Under the pieces are notes generated by a model. The model had not been told where the DNA came from and searched no databases. It worked only from the letters and a program-made list of their open reading frames with translations. 64,000 nt of DNA from an uncultured Cellvibrio sp. (lineage in GTDB: Bacteria; Pseudomonadota; Gammaproteobacteria; Pseudomonadales; Cellvibrionaceae). Location of the stretch: positions 124,001-188,000 of the forward strand of contig CAMLKG010000003.1 in the NCBI GenBank assembly GCA_946480695.1. The letters are read 5' to 3'. The stretch's first letter is position 1; every line of letters begins with the position of its first letter. Both the position numbers and the translations under genes were made by a program. Shown here one piece after another: positions 1 through 8,179 of the stretch.

Positions 1-607
1 CGGAAATTGAAGTAGCCTCGCTAATTCCTACGGTTTGCACCGGCACCCATTGTAGTTTGGCATCGAATTGGATTGCACTTTTGGCTTCGAGTTTGCGCGA
101 GTAACTGGTATAGCCCGGATAGCTCACCGTAATTGCAACAGAACCTGGATCCGTGCCACTCAAATCAGCGTTGAAGCGCACACCTTTTTCGCCGCCATAA
201 CTTCCAGCAACAGGTTTCACTGATTGCAGTGTCTGGTTATTACTGTCGAGCAAATTGACCTGGATATCTAATAATTCTGAATCGAGTTCAACACTGTTTC
301 CAATTTCATCAAATGCACTTACAGTCCCATCAATTTTGGTCATCACCGAAACCATCGAACTGTTTTGCAATGATGAACTTGCAATGGCCGCTGATGAATT
401 TGAAGTGGACTCGGACGACACCGTAGCTGGTGCAGACGAACTTGATACGGCCAGGGTTGAACTCAGGACACTCGAAGACAGCAAAGAGGAAACGTTAACA
501 GAGGATGAACTGGAGGACGGCTTTGGGTTGGGATTATCACTTCCACCACCACATGCAACCAGGCAGGTTGCCGCACTTAATACGCACGCACGCAATAATA
601 TCGACAT
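1..607 (-). CDS. Ser-rich lipoprotein, C-terminus cut off by the window edge
   Basis: The frame opens at an ATG at 607 preceded by GGGAG and runs off the start of the window, so 202 codons are visible. The first 20 residues form a lipoprotein signal with a lipobox ending LVAC, followed by GGGSDNP and a long Ser-dominated linker (about residues 25-90). After it comes a beta-rich segment that looks like an immunoglobulin-like or carboxypeptidase-regulatory-like fold. Poly-Ser linkers after a lipobox are common in Cellvibrio and Saccharophagus surface lipoproteins and carbohydrate-active enzymes, so an outer-membrane-anchored polysaccharide-binding or degrading protein is plausible. No catalytic domain lies in the visible part, so function is unassigned. 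It is followed upstream by the dctM gene on the same strand, about 150 bases away. Confidence 0.8.
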   Translation of the reverse strand, partial: MSILLRACVLSAATCLVACGGGSDNPNPKPSSSSSSVNVSSLLSSSVLSSTLAVSSSSAPATVSSESTSNSSAAIASSSLQNSSMVSVMTKIDGTVSAFDEIGNSVELDSELLDIQVNLLDSNNQTLQSVKPVAGSYGGEKGVRFNADLSGTDPGSVAITVSYPGYTSYSRKLEAKSAIQFDAKLQWVPVQTVGISEATSIS

Positions 608-755
608 AAAAAGCTCCCTGAAATTAGTGAAAAAACTCCTGTAGGCCGTGGCAATGAGCCAAGCCTCAACAGACCGGGAAATTATAGGGCGATATGTCGC
701 TATGGATGCCGCAGCACCGCAAAAACGCGACATGCGTCACAGGCAGCGGGAAATA

Positions 756-2132
756 TTAATTCGCAAGTTGCGCCGGCAACCAAGTCACCACACCGGGCCA
801 AATTGCCATTACACAAAGCAATAACAGTTGTAGCGTAATAAACGGTATTACCCCGCGATAAATTGCACTGGTTTTAATAGTGACAGGCGCCACGCCACGT
901 AAATAAAACAGCGCGAATCCGAAGGGAGGTGTAAGGAAAGAGGTTTGCAAATTGACAGCGATCATAATGCCCAGCCAAATGGGGTCCACCCCCATGGCAA
1001 GGAGCACTGGTGCCACTATGGGCACCACTACAAAAATAATTTCAATAAAGTCCAGGATAAAACCGAGGACAAACATCACCGCCATCACCAACAGCACGGC
1101 GGTAAAAACCCCTCCGGGTAGCTGGCTGAAAAAATCATGTACCATTTCTTCACCGCCAAATCCGCGAAACACCAGTGAGAAAAGTGACGCGCCGATTAGA
1201 ATCATAAAAATCATCGCGGTAATTTTTATGGTGGATTGGGAAACCTCACGCAAACGCTGCATAGATAATTGTTTTTTTCCAAGCGCCAACAGGCAGGCAC
1301 CCAGCGCACCGACACCCGCCGCTTCTGTAGGGGTGGCGGCCCCAATCAAAATAGAACCCAATACCAAACTGATTAACAACAGCACCGGCAGTAAACTAAG
1401 CAAAATTTTTATGAAAGGAACTTTTTCTTCGCTGTCAATTTGCACCCGCGGAATAATATGCGGGCGAAAAAACGCGGTAACAAAAATGTAGAGGATGTAA
1501 AGCACCACCAATGCCAGGCCAGGGACTATGGCGGCAATAAATAAATCGCCGACGGAAATCGTTTTGGGATTAAAAACACCAAGTTTTAATTGCGCTTGTT
1601 GGTAGGCGCTGGAAAGCACGTCGCCCAACAATACCAGTGCGATGGACGGCGGGATAATTTGCCCGAGGGTTCCTGTTGCGCAAATAGTGCCGCAGGCAAA
1701 ACTTGGTGAGTAACCGCGTTTGATCATTAACGGCAGGGACATTAACCCCATGGTTACGACCGTTGCCCCTACGATGCCGGTACTGGCTGCAAGCATCGCA
1801 CCGACGGTAACTACTGAAATGCCCAATCCACCCGGTAAGCGGCCGCAGGCTTTGGACATATTTTCCAGCAGGTCTTCCGCCAAACGCGATTTTTCCAATA
1901 CTGTGCCCATAAATACAAATAACGGCACGGCAACCAGCGTGTAATTGTTCATGATGCCGAACAACCGCGTCGGAAAACTTTTTAACAGGTTTGGATCAAA
2001 CACACCCCCAACAATACCGGCGGCGGCAAATATCAACGCAACACCACCCAGCGTTAGAGCCACCGGATAACCCAGCATTAACACAATACAAATGACGGCA
2101 AACATCAACAACGGAATTAATTCGATCAGCAT
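756..2132 (-). CDS. dctM: TRAP transporter large permease (DctM)
   Basis: A 458-residue, very hydrophobic protein with about a dozen membrane segments. It matches the large membrane subunit of tripartite ATP-independent periplasmic transporters: the conserved TGIVGATVVTMG and GTLGQIIPPS segments are present. The family moves C4-dicarboxylates, uronates or other organic acids across the inner membrane using a Na+ or H+ gradient. Its start overlaps the end of dctQ by seven bases, so the two are translationally coupled. The third component, the periplasmic DctP binding protein, is not encoded on either side, so the substrate cannot be read from context. Confidence 0.93.
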   Translation of the reverse strand: MLIELIPLLMFAVICIVLMLGYPVALTLGGVALIFAAAGIVGGVFDPNLLKSFPTRLFGIMNNYTLVAVPLFVFMGTVLEKSRLAEDLLENMSKACGRLPGGLGISVVTVGAMLAASTGIVGATVVTMGLMSLPLMIKRGYSPSFACGTICATGTLGQIIPPSIALVLLGDVLSSAYQQAQLKLGVFNPKTISVGDLFIAAIVPGLALVVLYILYIFVTAFFRPHIIPRVQIDSEEKVPFIKILLSLLPVLLLISLVLGSILIGAATPTEAAGVGALGACLLALGKKQLSMQRLREVSQSTIKITAMIFMILIGASLFSLVFRGFGGEEMVHDFFSQLPGGVFTAVLLVMAVMFVLGFILDFIEIIFVVVPIVAPVLLAMGVDPIWLGIMIAVNLQTSFLTPPFGFALFYLRGVAPVTIKTSAIYRGVIPFITLQLLLLCVMAIWPGVVTWLPAQLAN

Positions 2133-2674
2133 GATGATTGCTCCATTACCGGAGTAATATTCATCAGCACCAGCAAGTTGCGCAGCAATTCCGCAATTGC
2201 CTGGAGGCTCACACTAAACGCCATCACCGGCAACAAGCCTTTTAGTAAATAAACACCGCCCAGTCCACCGGAATCCGTGGACCCCTCACCGATACGCCAA
2301 CTTTCCCGCACAAAATCCACGCTACCCCAGCCGATAAAACCCATCAGCGGCAAGGTGAACAGCAAACTTCCCAACACTTCTACCCAGGCGCGTTTGCGCG
2401 CGGAAAAAGTGCGATAAAAAATATCCACGCGCACATGGTCGCCGGTCTTCAGGGCATAGGCAGCCCCCAACATAAACACCATGGCATGCATGTAGGTAAC
2501 CGATTCCTGCAATGCCACGGAGCCGATACCAAACAGGTGCCGCAAGGTTACGACTATGCAGGCGATCAACACCATAATCCCGGTGAGCCAGGCAGTGGTT
2601 GTGCCAGTGTATTCGGCAATGGAATCGAGGAATCTGATTATCTGGTCAGGAGGGGAAGAAGTTGTAGGAGTCAT
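2126..2674 (-). CDS. dctQ: TRAP transporter small permease (DctQ)
   Basis: A 182-residue protein with four hydrophobic segments (roughly residues 28-48, 65-82, 103-122 and 145-165) and the DHVRVDIFY signature of DctQ, the small subunit that pairs with DctM. It is the first gene of a two-gene dctQM unit. The ATG at 2674 has no clear Shine-Dalgarno sequence, and a strong terminator for the gene upstream ends only about 20 bases before it. The unit therefore needs a promoter squeezed into or upstream of that hairpin, or read-through. The missing DctP must be encoded elsewhere or be dispensable. Confidence 0.9.
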   Translation of the reverse strand: MTPTTSSPPDQIIRFLDSIAEYTGTTTAWLTGIMVLIACIVVTLRHLFGIGSVALQESVTYMHAMVFMLGAAYALKTGDHVRVDIFYRTFSARKRAWVEVLGSLLFTLPLMGFIGWGSVDFVRESWRIGEGSTDSGGLGGVYLLKGLLPVMAFSVSLQAIAELLRNLLVLMNITPVMEQSSC

Positions 2675-2694
2675 TTAGATTATTGTTCGAATAA

Positions 2695-2730
2695 AAAATG
2701 GCGATTCTACATCATGCGAATCGCCATTTT
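2695..2730 (-). terminator. Rho-independent terminator of the M48 peptidase gene
   Basis: A perfect 13-bp inverted repeat (arms 2695-2707 and 2718-2730) with a 10-base loop. On the minus strand the hairpin runs into a T-tract (TTTTTTAT). It lies 25 bases after the stop of the M48 gene and 20 bases before the dctQ start. Confidence 0.8.
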
Positions 2731-2754
2731 GAAATAAGTCGGTATTAGTTGCGG

Positions 2755-4023
2755 TTATTGCATGCGCTCGAGGCGCCCTTTCGCCGCTTCCCCGATTTCG
2801 CCACCGCCTTGTGCGGCCTGTTGGAAATATTGCGCCGCTTGTGAACGGTTGCCTTTGGCGAGGGAAATTTCACCGAGATAATAAGTTGCAACCTGGGTCG
2901 GCAAATAACGCTGGCTGGTGAGCAAATCCTTTTCCGCCAGGTCGCGCTTACCCCCTTCGTGATAGGCAATGCCGCGCAACACATAGGGTTTGAAATATTT
3001 CGGGTTGGCCTGGATGGACTTATCAAACGCGGCAATGGCCTGGTCGGTTTTCTTTTGTTGCAATAACAACTGGCCTTTCATTTCCCAGAATAAATTTTCC
3101 CTCGGTTGCTGGGCAATGGATTGGTCCACATAACCGAGCGCATCGATATATTTTTTCTCGCCCGCCAGTTTTTGCGCTTTTTGATAGTTCTCGTAGGCTT
3201 TTTTATCTTTGGTTACTTGCGCCATCGCGCGGCGGTAGGCTTCCTTGTTACGCACACCGCCGGGGTATTTAGCCGCGGTTATGCGGTTTTTCTCCACACG
3301 CTCCTGCGATGGCGGGTGACTCGCGAACAACCCCTCCAGGAAACCGGCATTGCGGCCCTCCGATAGTTTTACAAAGATCTCCTGCAACTCCACCGCCGCT
3401 TGCGCATCGTAACCGGCTTTGGCCATGTACTTGATGCCCACTTCATCCGATTGCAATTCGTGGCCGCGTCCATATTTGGCTTGCCAGGCCTGCGCACCGA
3501 CCGCCAATGCGCCCATACCGAGCATGCCGTATTCCGGTTTTTTCTCCGAGATAGCGACACCCGCGATTAATACCCCCGCGCCCATCAGCACATTCTGGGT
3601 TTGTTGCTGCGCGCCATGGCGGGCCGCGGCGTGGACGATTTCGTGGCCGAGCACGGAAGCGAGCTGGGCTTCATCTTCCAGGTACACCAGCAGGCCGCGG
3701 TTAATGGCCAGCTTGCCGCCGGGCATAGCCCAGGCGTTGGGCACATCGTTATTGAGCACTACAAATTCATAGGGGAGGTCAGGGCGGTCACTCACCGCGG
3801 CAAGCTTCCTGCCCACGGATTGCACATAGGCGGTGAGGCCGGGATCAACCGTGTATTGGCCACCTTGCGCCTGCTGGGCGGGAGCGTAGTTTTGGGCCCC
3901 GGAGGCAATTTCCTGTTCGGGTGACATGAGGGAGATCTGGCTTTTGCCGGTAACCGGGTTAGTTACGCAGCCCGTCATTGTCACCAATAAACCTATGCCA
4001 AGAAGACGAAACAGAATGTTCAT
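2755..4023 (-). CDS. M48 family metalloprotease with TPR repeats, lipoprotein
   Basis: A 422-residue predicted lipoprotein: the signal ends MTGC at Cys19. The zinc-peptidase motif HEIVH is at residues 127-131 with the third ligand Glu in HELQSDE near residue 189, as in the M48B group (LoiP/BepA-like) of periplasmic outer-membrane quality-control proteases. Conserved AWAMPGGK lies near residues 97-104. After the peptidase domain, residues about 285-400 form tetratricopeptide repeats, the BepA-like architecture used to bind misfolded outer-membrane proteins. The start is fixed by AAGGAG eight bases upstream of the ATG. It is transcribed divergently from the DUF4265 gene and has its own terminator. 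Which outer-membrane client it serves cannot be told. Confidence 0.9.
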   Translation of the reverse strand: MNILFRLLGIGLLVTMTGCVTNPVTGKSQISLMSPEQEIASGAQNYAPAQQAQGGQYTVDPGLTAYVQSVGRKLAAVSDRPDLPYEFVVLNNDVPNAWAMPGGKLAINRGLLVYLEDEAQLASVLGHEIVHAAARHGAQQQTQNVLMGAGVLIAGVAISEKKPEYGMLGMGALAVGAQAWQAKYGRGHELQSDEVGIKYMAKAGYDAQAAVELQEIFVKLSEGRNAGFLEGLFASHPPSQERVEKNRITAAKYPGGVRNKEAYRRAMAQVTKDKKAYENYQKAQKLAGEKKYIDALGYVDQSIAQQPRENLFWEMKGQLLLQQKKTDQAIAAFDKSIQANPKYFKPYVLRGIAYHEGGKRDLAEKDLLTSQRYLPTQVATYYLGEISLAKGNRSQAAQYFQQAAQGGGEIGEAAKGRLERMQ

Positions 4024-4103
4024 AGTGAGACTCCTTATGAATGAGCTGCGTATAATGCCACAGCTTTTTTAACCTGAATGTTAACCAGCAAGTGACTCCC
4101 TGA

Positions 4104-4586
4104 ATGAAATCCCTGCAAATTATTGAACTCTTCGCCGGTGTCGGCGCCGATAACAAGCCCATCGTCGAACAACTGCACGTACGCGAGCTGGAAGACGGCA
4201 ACCTGCAACTGGTGCAATCACCCGCGTTTGCCAAAGGCCTGGCCAGCGGCGATGTGGTGCGTATGTTGCCTGAAACCCGCGAGTTCGACCTGGTGAAACG
4301 CAGCGGCAACCTGAGCATCCGTGTGTTCAGCCGGGGCGATACCGGGGCACTCGCCGACCAACTCGTCCCCCACCTGGAAAAACTCGGCGGCGAACTGGAT
4401 CGCGAAACCCCGCGGATGCTGGTGTTCAGCATCCATGTCAGTTGCGGATTCGAAGCTATCGAGGAAATCCTCAACCGCTACGTGGGCCAGGATGGCCAAA
4501 GCGCCTGGATGTACGGCAATGTCTACGATCCCGCGGACGGCCAAACCCCGCTTAACTGGTGGTTGGACATCCTTAAACCCGAATAA
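4104..4586 (+). CDS. DUF4265-like protein
   Basis: A 160-residue soluble protein with no signal peptide or membrane segment. The pattern (an N-terminal strand, then SPAFAKGLASGDVVR, then a short alpha/beta domain ending in WWLDILKPE) resembles DUF4265 proteins, small cytosolic proteins of unknown role. It lies 36 bases upstream of yaaA on the same strand, so the two may be co-transcribed. No clear Shine-Dalgarno sequence precedes the ATG. The family assignment is from memory of the motif and is moderate. Confidence 0.75.
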   Translation: MKSLQIIELFAGVGADNKPIVEQLHVRELEDGNLQLVQSPAFAKGLASGDVVRMLPETREFDLVKRSGNLSIRVFSRGDTGALADQLVPHLEKLGGELDRETPRMLVFSIHVSCGFEAIEEILNRYVGQDGQSAWMYGNVYDPADGQTPLNWWLDILKPE

Positions 4587-4622
4587 GCTTCCGCTGACTT
4601 TCCATTGTGATGTGTATTCCCC

Positions 4623-5402
4623 ATGCTGCATGTTATTTCCCCGGCCAAGACCCTGGATTTTGAAACCGCCCCGGCAATTATTGACCATACCCAACCGCAA
4701 TTCCTGGAGCATTCGCAGGTATTGGTTGAGCAACTTCGCGCGCTGGAGCCCGCCGCTATTTCCAAGCTGATGGACACCAGCGACAAATTGGGTGAACTCA
4801 ACGCACAACGCTTCCGCGATTGGCAGTTGCCCTTTTCCCCGCGCAATGCCAAGCAGGCGATATTGGCGTTCAAAGGCGACGTGTATACCGGCATGCAGGC
4901 GGAGCTATTCAGCAAGAAGGATTTCAAATTTGCCCAGCAGCACCTGCGCATCCTGAGCGGTTTGTACGGCTTGCTGCGGCCGCTGGATTTAATCCAACCC
5001 TACCGCCTTGAAATGGGCACCGGGTTAGCCAACGCGCGCGGCAGGAACCTTTACCATTTTTGGGGCGATCTCATCACCGACCATCTCAATGGGGAGTTGA
5101 AAACGCGCAAGGAAAAAACCCTAATCAACCTTGCCTCCACGGAATACTGGGGCTCGGTCAATACGAAAAAGCTCGACGCCGGGGTAATCACCCCGGTATT
5201 TAAGGACCGCAAGGATGGTCACTACAAAATCATCAGCTTTTTCGCCAAGAAAGCGCGCGGCATGATGAGTGCCTACATCATCCGGCAGCAGCTAAAAAAT
5301 GCGGAAGCGATTAAAGGTTTCGACCTGGCGGGCTATGCGTTTAACGAGGCCATGTCCTCCCCCACCGAGTGGGTATTCACGCGGGAAGGGCAGGCCGGCT
5401 GA
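4623..5402 (+). CDS. yaaA: Peroxide stress protein YaaA
   Basis: A 259-residue protein with the hallmark YaaA start MLHVISPAKTLDFET and the conserved segments LSGLYGLLRPLDLIQPYRLEMGT and NLASTEYW. YaaA is a cytosolic DNA-binding protein of the OxyR regulon in Escherichia coli that lowers free iron and so limits Fenton damage during peroxide stress. Length matches the family (about 257). No OxyR site could be recognised upstream. It follows the DUF4265 gene closely. Confidence 0.95.
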   Translation: MLHVISPAKTLDFETAPAIIDHTQPQFLEHSQVLVEQLRALEPAAISKLMDTSDKLGELNAQRFRDWQLPFSPRNAKQAILAFKGDVYTGMQAELFSKKDFKFAQQHLRILSGLYGLLRPLDLIQPYRLEMGTGLANARGRNLYHFWGDLITDHLNGELKTRKEKTLINLASTEYWGSVNTKKLDAGVITPVFKDRKDGHYKIISFFAKKARGMMSAYIIRQQLKNAEAIKGFDLAGYAFNEAMSSPTEWVFTREGQAG

Positions 5403-5513
5403 CCGCTCCGCCCCTGGCGCTAACGCGTCGGGAACCGCAATACTCCTGTGTATTTATGCGCAAACCTGGCGAAGCTGGGCTAGTCTCAATGGATAATCTC
5501 TTGAGGGCGTTCC

Positions 5514-6386
5514 ATGGGAATTCGGATTTTGGTGGTGGACGATGCCACGTTTATTCGCGACATGATTAAAAAACAGCTGCGCGATACCATTCCCGGCGTG
5601 GAAATAATCGATGCCCCCGATGGTAGCCGCGCCCTGGCACAGCTGCGAAACCAGACGGTGGATTTGATCCTTTCCGACTGGGAAATGCCCAACATGACCG
5701 GGGCCGAATTACTTGGCGCAGTGCGCGCCATGCCCAATGCGGGAAAAACCCCTTTCATTATGATTTCCAGCCGCGGCGACAGGACCCATATCATCAAGGC
5801 GATTGAATTGGGTGTTTCCGACTACCTGAGCAAACCCTTTTCCGCCGAGGAATTGCTCAGGAAGGTATCCAGGCAACTCAAAATTACCGGCAAGACACCG
5901 GCGCAGCGCGCCAGCGGCGCTACCACCCAGGGTATTGCCTTCGCATCGGTGGATGTCCTCACCGGAGGCCGCACCGAACCTGCCGCCACCAGTGCCAAAC
6001 CGGCCAATCCTTTTGCCAATAGCAGTGCCGCCGTGCCGGGCGCCAGGCAAGCCAACCGGGCGGAGGCACCCAAGGTAGCCAAGGGCAAAGCCCAACTGCG
6101 CTTTTCCAACAACCGCACCTTCGGCTGCGTTATCCGGGAAATGTCGTTGCAATCCATGAACTGCCTGATGCACCGCACCGACAACCTGCCGGGCTTATTC
6201 GAACAGGCGGTGGTAGATATTGAAACGGGCGAAGGTGACAACCTCGCCCGGGTGAATGGCTATGTGCACAGCATCCAGGCGGGCGAGAACCGGCCGGATA
6301 CCAGCGTGGTAAAAATTGTGATCCGATTTGTCGATAACGACGCCGAAAAGTTCGAAAGTCTCTCCAAATACATCGCGCAAATGTAA
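5514..6386 (+). CDS. Response regulator with C-terminal PilZ-like domain
   Basis: A 290-residue protein. Residues 1-122 are a CheY-type receiver with the acidic pair DD (9-10), phospho-acceptor Asp55 in SDWEMPNMTG and Lys107 in YLSKPFS. A low-complexity Ala/Thr-rich linker (about 125-190) leads to a C-terminal domain (about 195-290) beginning KAQLRFSNNRTFGCVIREMS, beta-rich like a PilZ or PilZ-derived effector, but without an obvious RxxxR c-di-GMP motif. A GAGGG ribosome site precedes the ATG. No histidine kinase is adjacent. The next three genes end in a diguanylate cyclase, so a role in c-di-GMP or motility signalling is an inference. Confidence 0.85.
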   Translation: MGIRILVVDDATFIRDMIKKQLRDTIPGVEIIDAPDGSRALAQLRNQTVDLILSDWEMPNMTGAELLGAVRAMPNAGKTPFIMISSRGDRTHIIKAIELGVSDYLSKPFSAEELLRKVSRQLKITGKTPAQRASGATTQGIAFASVDVLTGGRTEPAATSAKPANPFANSSAAVPGARQANRAEAPKVAKGKAQLRFSNNRTFGCVIREMSLQSMNCLMHRTDNLPGLFEQAVVDIETGEGDNLARVNGYVHSIQAGENRPDTSVVKIVIRFVDNDAEKFESLSKYIAQM

Positions 6387-6476
6387 ACCTGCAACCAAAG
6401 CTGCAATCCAATACTCACTGTCTATACTCATTCAATATGTTGGCGACCGGTGATCACCGGTATTGCAGGTAGCTTC

Positions 6477-7733
6477 ATGGTTGTTCGCTATTTATCCCTT
6501 CCACTGGCACTGCTGCTATTAAGTGCCGCCCCCTTATCCCAAGCCGCTGTGGGGCACCGGTTTTCCGGGTTCGCCACGCTCGGCCTCGCCCTTGGCAATA
6601 ATGAAGACCTGGTATTCCGGCGTGATGTTACACGGAGCGACGGCGCCTGGAAAAACAGCGGCAGTTGGAAAAATGATTCATTACTCGGTGTGCAATGGCA
6701 GGGGCTTTGGTCACCGGAATGGGAAACTACGGTGCAACTCGTCGCCAGGGATCGCTTCGATAATACCCTTGCCAATTCCGTCGAATGGGCATTTATCCGT
6801 TATCGGCCCCGGGATGGCCTGGACCTGCGCCTGGGCCGTTTGGGTGCGGATGTATTTATGCTTTCCGAATATCGCCAGGTCGGGTACGCAATTCCCTGGG
6901 CGCGCCCACCCCATGACTTCTATGGTATCGCCTCGCTTTATAACTTCGACGGGGCCGACCTGAATAAACGCTTTGCAGTGGGCGCGTCCATGCTCAATAT
7001 CAAAGTGTTTTACGGCAATTCCAATGAAACCTATCCCACCGGCTTTAATAGCAGCCGGGGTACGGAATTTGATTTCGACCTGTATGGCCTCAGCGCAGCC
7101 CTGGAATGGAACCAGTGGAAACTGCGCTATACCTATGCGCTGGTTGAGGTTAACAGCGACCATACCGCCCCCCTCCGTATAGCCTTGCAGCAAGCAGCCC
7201 CACTGTGGCCCGCTGCCGCTGAACTCTTGCCCAGGCTCGAAACCCGCGAGAAAAATTTCAATTACAACCAGGTAGGGATGAATTACGACAATAACGACTG
7301 GTGGTTCCAGGCGGAATTTGTACGGTTGGGATCGGATTTAAACCTGGTGGAGGAGGGCAAACACGCCTACGCCAGCCTGGGAAAGCGTTTCGGGCAATTC
7401 AGCGTTTACGGAATTACCGGTTACGCCTCCCCCAAAAACGACCCCATTGAGGTCCAGGTTCCCGAGGGACTACCCATGCCTTATGCAGCGCAAGTTGAGG
7501 CGCTGGCGCTCGCCGCAGAACGCACCCTGAACGGCGTATATATCAAGCAGCGCAGCTACGGTATCGGTGCGCGCTGGGATTTCACGCCCAAAATGGCATT
7601 GAAGTTACAAGCCGAAAAATTCAAGGTGAACAGAGACGGCACTAACCTCTGGTTACGCACAGACTCCTCCGCAGGAATTGAGGAGGACAAAGAACCCACC
7701 GTTATTAGCCTTGCCTGGGACATGCTCTTCTAA
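6477..7733 (+). CDS. Porin-like outer-membrane protein
   Basis: A 418-residue protein with a clean signal peptide (LALLLLSAAPLSQAA) and a beta-barrel character: alternating aromatic/polar strands and a final strand ending in Phe (SLAWDMLF), as needed by the BAM insertase. It is unrelated at a glance to a named porin but resembles phosphate/anion porin-like or DcaP-like barrels. ATG 6477 is preferred to a GTG 27 bases earlier because it gives a proper signal peptide and has AGGT seven bases upstream. Its stop overlaps the next start (taATGg at 7731-7735), so it is translationally coupled to the PstS-like gene. Confidence 0.8.
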   Translation: MVVRYLSLPLALLLLSAAPLSQAAVGHRFSGFATLGLALGNNEDLVFRRDVTRSDGAWKNSGSWKNDSLLGVQWQGLWSPEWETTVQLVARDRFDNTLANSVEWAFIRYRPRDGLDLRLGRLGADVFMLSEYRQVGYAIPWARPPHDFYGIASLYNFDGADLNKRFAVGASMLNIKVFYGNSNETYPTGFNSSRGTEFDFDLYGLSAALEWNQWKLRYTYALVEVNSDHTAPLRIALQQAAPLWPAAAELLPRLETREKNFNYNQVGMNYDNNDWWFQAEFVRLGSDLNLVEEGKHAYASLGKRFGQFSVYGITGYASPKNDPIEVQVPEGLPMPYAAQVEALALAAERTLNGVYIKQRSYGIGARWDFTPKMALKLQAEKFKVNRDGTNLWLRTDSSAGIEEDKEPTVISLAWDMLF

Positions 7734-8158
7734 TGGCCAAACTGCTCGTGGTTATTGCTGCGCTGATGTTCAGCGGCCCGCTCCAGGCAGACATACTGGT
7801 AATCGTTAATGCGCAAAACGCGGTTACCCGGTTGGAAAAAAAACAGGTAATCGATTTGTTTATGGGCCGCGTTTCCGCATTTCCACAAGGCGGCCCGGCG
7901 CAAACCCTGGATCTAAGGCCGGGCACCCCGCTACGCGCCGATTTTTACCGCAGGCTGACGGGCAAAAGTGAAGCCCAGGTAGATGCCTACTGGGCCACGC
8001 TGGTATTTGCCGGGCGCATGTCACCGCCCCGGCAATTTAGCGACGACCGGCAGTTGATTGCCGAAGTCCAAAAAAACAAATCGGCGATTGCCTATGTTTC
8101 CCGGCAAGCCTTGCCGGCCGGTGTAAAGGTGGTCATGGAACTACCGCGTCCACGTTAA
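7733..8158 (+). CDS. PstS-like periplasmic phosphate-binding-type protein
   Basis: A 141-residue exported protein (signal about residues 1-19, cleaved after LQA) matching the short single-lobe PBP-like/PstS-like family. Typical motifs are VTRLEKKQVIDLFMGR, the segment around FYRRLTGK, and SAIAYVSRQALPAGVKV near the end. It is far shorter than a transport PstS (about 320 residues) and no Pst permease is nearby, so a ligand-sensing role is more likely than transport. It sits between a porin-like gene and a membrane diguanylate cyclase, an arrangement suggesting it passes a periplasmic signal to the cyclase. Confidence 0.85.
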   Translation: MAKLLVVIAALMFSGPLQADILVIVNAQNAVTRLEKKQVIDLFMGRVSAFPQGGPAQTLDLRPGTPLRADFYRRLTGKSEAQVDAYWATLVFAGRMSPPRQFSDDRQLIAEVQKNKSAIAYVSRQALPAGVKVVMELPRPR

Positions 8159-8179
8159 CCAACCCTGTGAATACGGCGA

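Noticed and set aside
255..644. Plus-strand frame of 129 codons across the start region
   Set aside because: It is the antisense shadow of the Ser-rich lipoprotein gene (the poly-Ser linker reads as Asp/Glu/Thr-rich), with no ribosome site.
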